From Candidatus Omnitrophota bacterium (GTDB taxonomy: Bacteria > Verrucomicrobiota > Verrucomicrobiia > Limisphaerales > UBA1319), in contig JAMCZD010000248.1 of assembly GCA_023473405.1 (NCBI GenBank), forward strand, positions 1 to 6,060: 6,060 nucleotides of DNA, written 5' to 3'. A model generated the notes under the pieces. That model saw nothing but the letters and a program-made list of their open reading frames with translations. It had not been told where the DNA came from and ran no database searches. Below, piece after piece: positions 5,365 through 6,060 of the stretch; position 1 is the first letter of the stretch, and each line of letters opens with the position of its first letter. Made by a program: the position numbers and the translations under genes.

Positions 5365-6060
5365 CTACCGAGTTGCGGCTGGGTTATTCCGAGTTTCATT
5401 TGCCTCGCGCTCGAACCCGGAGTCCCGGCCAGTCAGGTCAAAAATCGTTACCGCGGAAATGACATCCCGCACCAGGTCGGCCATGCGCAATCGTTCCGCC
5501 GGAAAGGTCTGCGCAACCGCCACGCAACGCATTCCGGCAGCCTTGGCGGCTTGCACTCCATTGATGGCATCCTCGACCACCGCGCAATGTTCCGGGACCA
5601 ATCCCAACCTTTGCGCCGCCGCCAGGAATACGTCCGGAGCCGGTTTCTTGCGCGGGACATCGTCCCCGGTGACGATGGCATCCCAGGCCCGAGGAGGCAG
5701 GCCGATTTTACCCAGGTTGGCTTCGATCTTGATGGGGTCCGCGCTCGAAGCCAGGGCCGTTTTCAGTCCTGCCTTTTGGCAGGCACGCACGAGGTCCTGC
5801 GCGCCTGGGAAAGCTTGCAGTCGGGCGGGAACCAATTGCAGGTAAATCTCGTAGGTGCGGCTTTTCGCCGCGCGCAAGTCGATCGCGAACCGGTATTTCT
5901 CCGCCACGCCGCCGAGATATCGGTCCTCGCCGGTGCCGACAAAAGGGATGAAATCCTCCGCTTGAACAGCCAGCCCCTTCTCCCTAAACATAGCCACCGC
6001 GGCCATGCAAATAAGTGGTTCGGAATCCGTCAATACACCGTCCATGTCGAAGATGACTGC
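5365..6060 (-). CDS. HAD-superfamily hydrolase, beta-phosphoglucomutase/SOQ1-like (5' end outside window)
   Basis: 231 residues are visible; the frame is still open at the right edge. The edge bases 6046-6060 encode AVIFD, which joins MDGVLTDSEP to give the complete HAD motif I. The catalytic nucleophile is therefore Asp5 and the acid/base Asp7 (visible numbering). The ATG at 6045 would remove the nucleophile and cannot be the true start; only a few N-terminal residues are probably missing. A helical C1-type cap follows (about 18-84), with the GTGEDRYLGGVAEKY segment typical of HAD proteins related to the phosphatase domain of plant SOQ1. Motif II is ALASSAD (102-108, Ser105 or Ser106), motif III is RKKPAPDVF (137-145) and motif IV is VVEDAINGVQAAKAAG (161-176). 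These features indicate a Mg2+-dependent phosphatase or phosphomutase acting on a small phosphorylated metabolite in the cytoplasm. The exact substrate (sugar phosphate, phosphoglycolate or other) cannot be told from sequence. The C-terminus carries a polar tail of about 20 residues. It precedes the M48 gene by 79 bases on the same strand, so co-transcription is possible but not required. Confidence 0.9.
   Translation of the reverse strand, partial: AVIFDMDGVLTDSEPLICMAAVAMFREKGLAVQAEDFIPFVGTGEDRYLGGVAEKYRFAIDLRAAKSRTYEIYLQLVPARLQAFPGAQDLVRACQKAGLKTALASSADPIKIEANLGKIGLPPRAWDAIVTGDDVPRKKPAPDVFLAAAQRLGLVPEHCAVVEDAINGVQAAKAAGMRCVAVAQTFPAERLRMADLVRDVISAVTIFDLTGRDSGFEREANETRNNPAATR

Noticed and set aside
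1..6060. Defence, toxin-antitoxin, secretion or mobile-element system
   Set aside because: None of the five genes carries such domains, and no transposase, integrase, terminal inverted repeats or target duplications were seen. The Sel1 protein and the M48 protease are common housekeeping or envelope proteins here, lying on opposite strands with no sign of functional linkage.

Overview
The window reads as ordinary chromosomal DNA from a Gram-negative environmental bacterium, GC-rich by eye. The gene content fits the Verrucomicrobiota/PVC group (Pedosphaera-like): a YfhO-type membrane protein, an exported Sel1-repeat protein, a bacterial Ste24-type M48 protease and a SOQ1-like HAD phosphatase. 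This placement is inference at low confidence, since there is no rRNA or marker gene to test it.

Layout: three genes lie on the + strand. They are the C-terminal part of a YfhO-like membrane protein (cut by the left edge, ends 1410), a class I SAM-dependent methyltransferase (1435-2217), and an exported solenoid protein of twelve Sel1 repeats (2275-3903). Two genes lie on the - strand and converge on them: an integral-membrane M48/Ste24-type metallopeptidase (5285-4011), and upstream of it a HAD-superfamily hydrolase (5365-6060, cut by the right edge). No tRNA, rRNA, CRISPR array, insertion sequence or attachment site is visible. The genes are tightly packed, the largest intergenic gap being 107 bases, so no gene-free stretch exceeds 300 bases.

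The YfhO-like gene and the methyltransferase are 24 bases apart and probably co-transcribed, which suggests work on envelope glycans or lipid-linked sugars; no substrate can be read from the sequence. The Sel1 protein follows after a 57-base gap that holds a perfect 12-bp palindrome. The HAD and M48 genes may form a second, looser transcription unit (79-base gap).

The most unusual part is the convergent junction at about 3910-4045, which is built almost entirely of degenerate 7-bp tandem repeats. From 3962 to 4045 twelve heptads run in one register, changing from a G-rich type (TGGATGT-like) to a C-rich type (TTAGCCC/TTCGCCC/ATTGCCC). A different G-rich block (TGGAGCG) lies just before. The C-rich part runs into the 3' end of the protease gene, encodes its last residues and its stop codon, and places eight G-tracts at about 7-nt spacing on that gene's sense strand. 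I see no defence, toxin, mobile or otherwise clearly new multi-gene system here.
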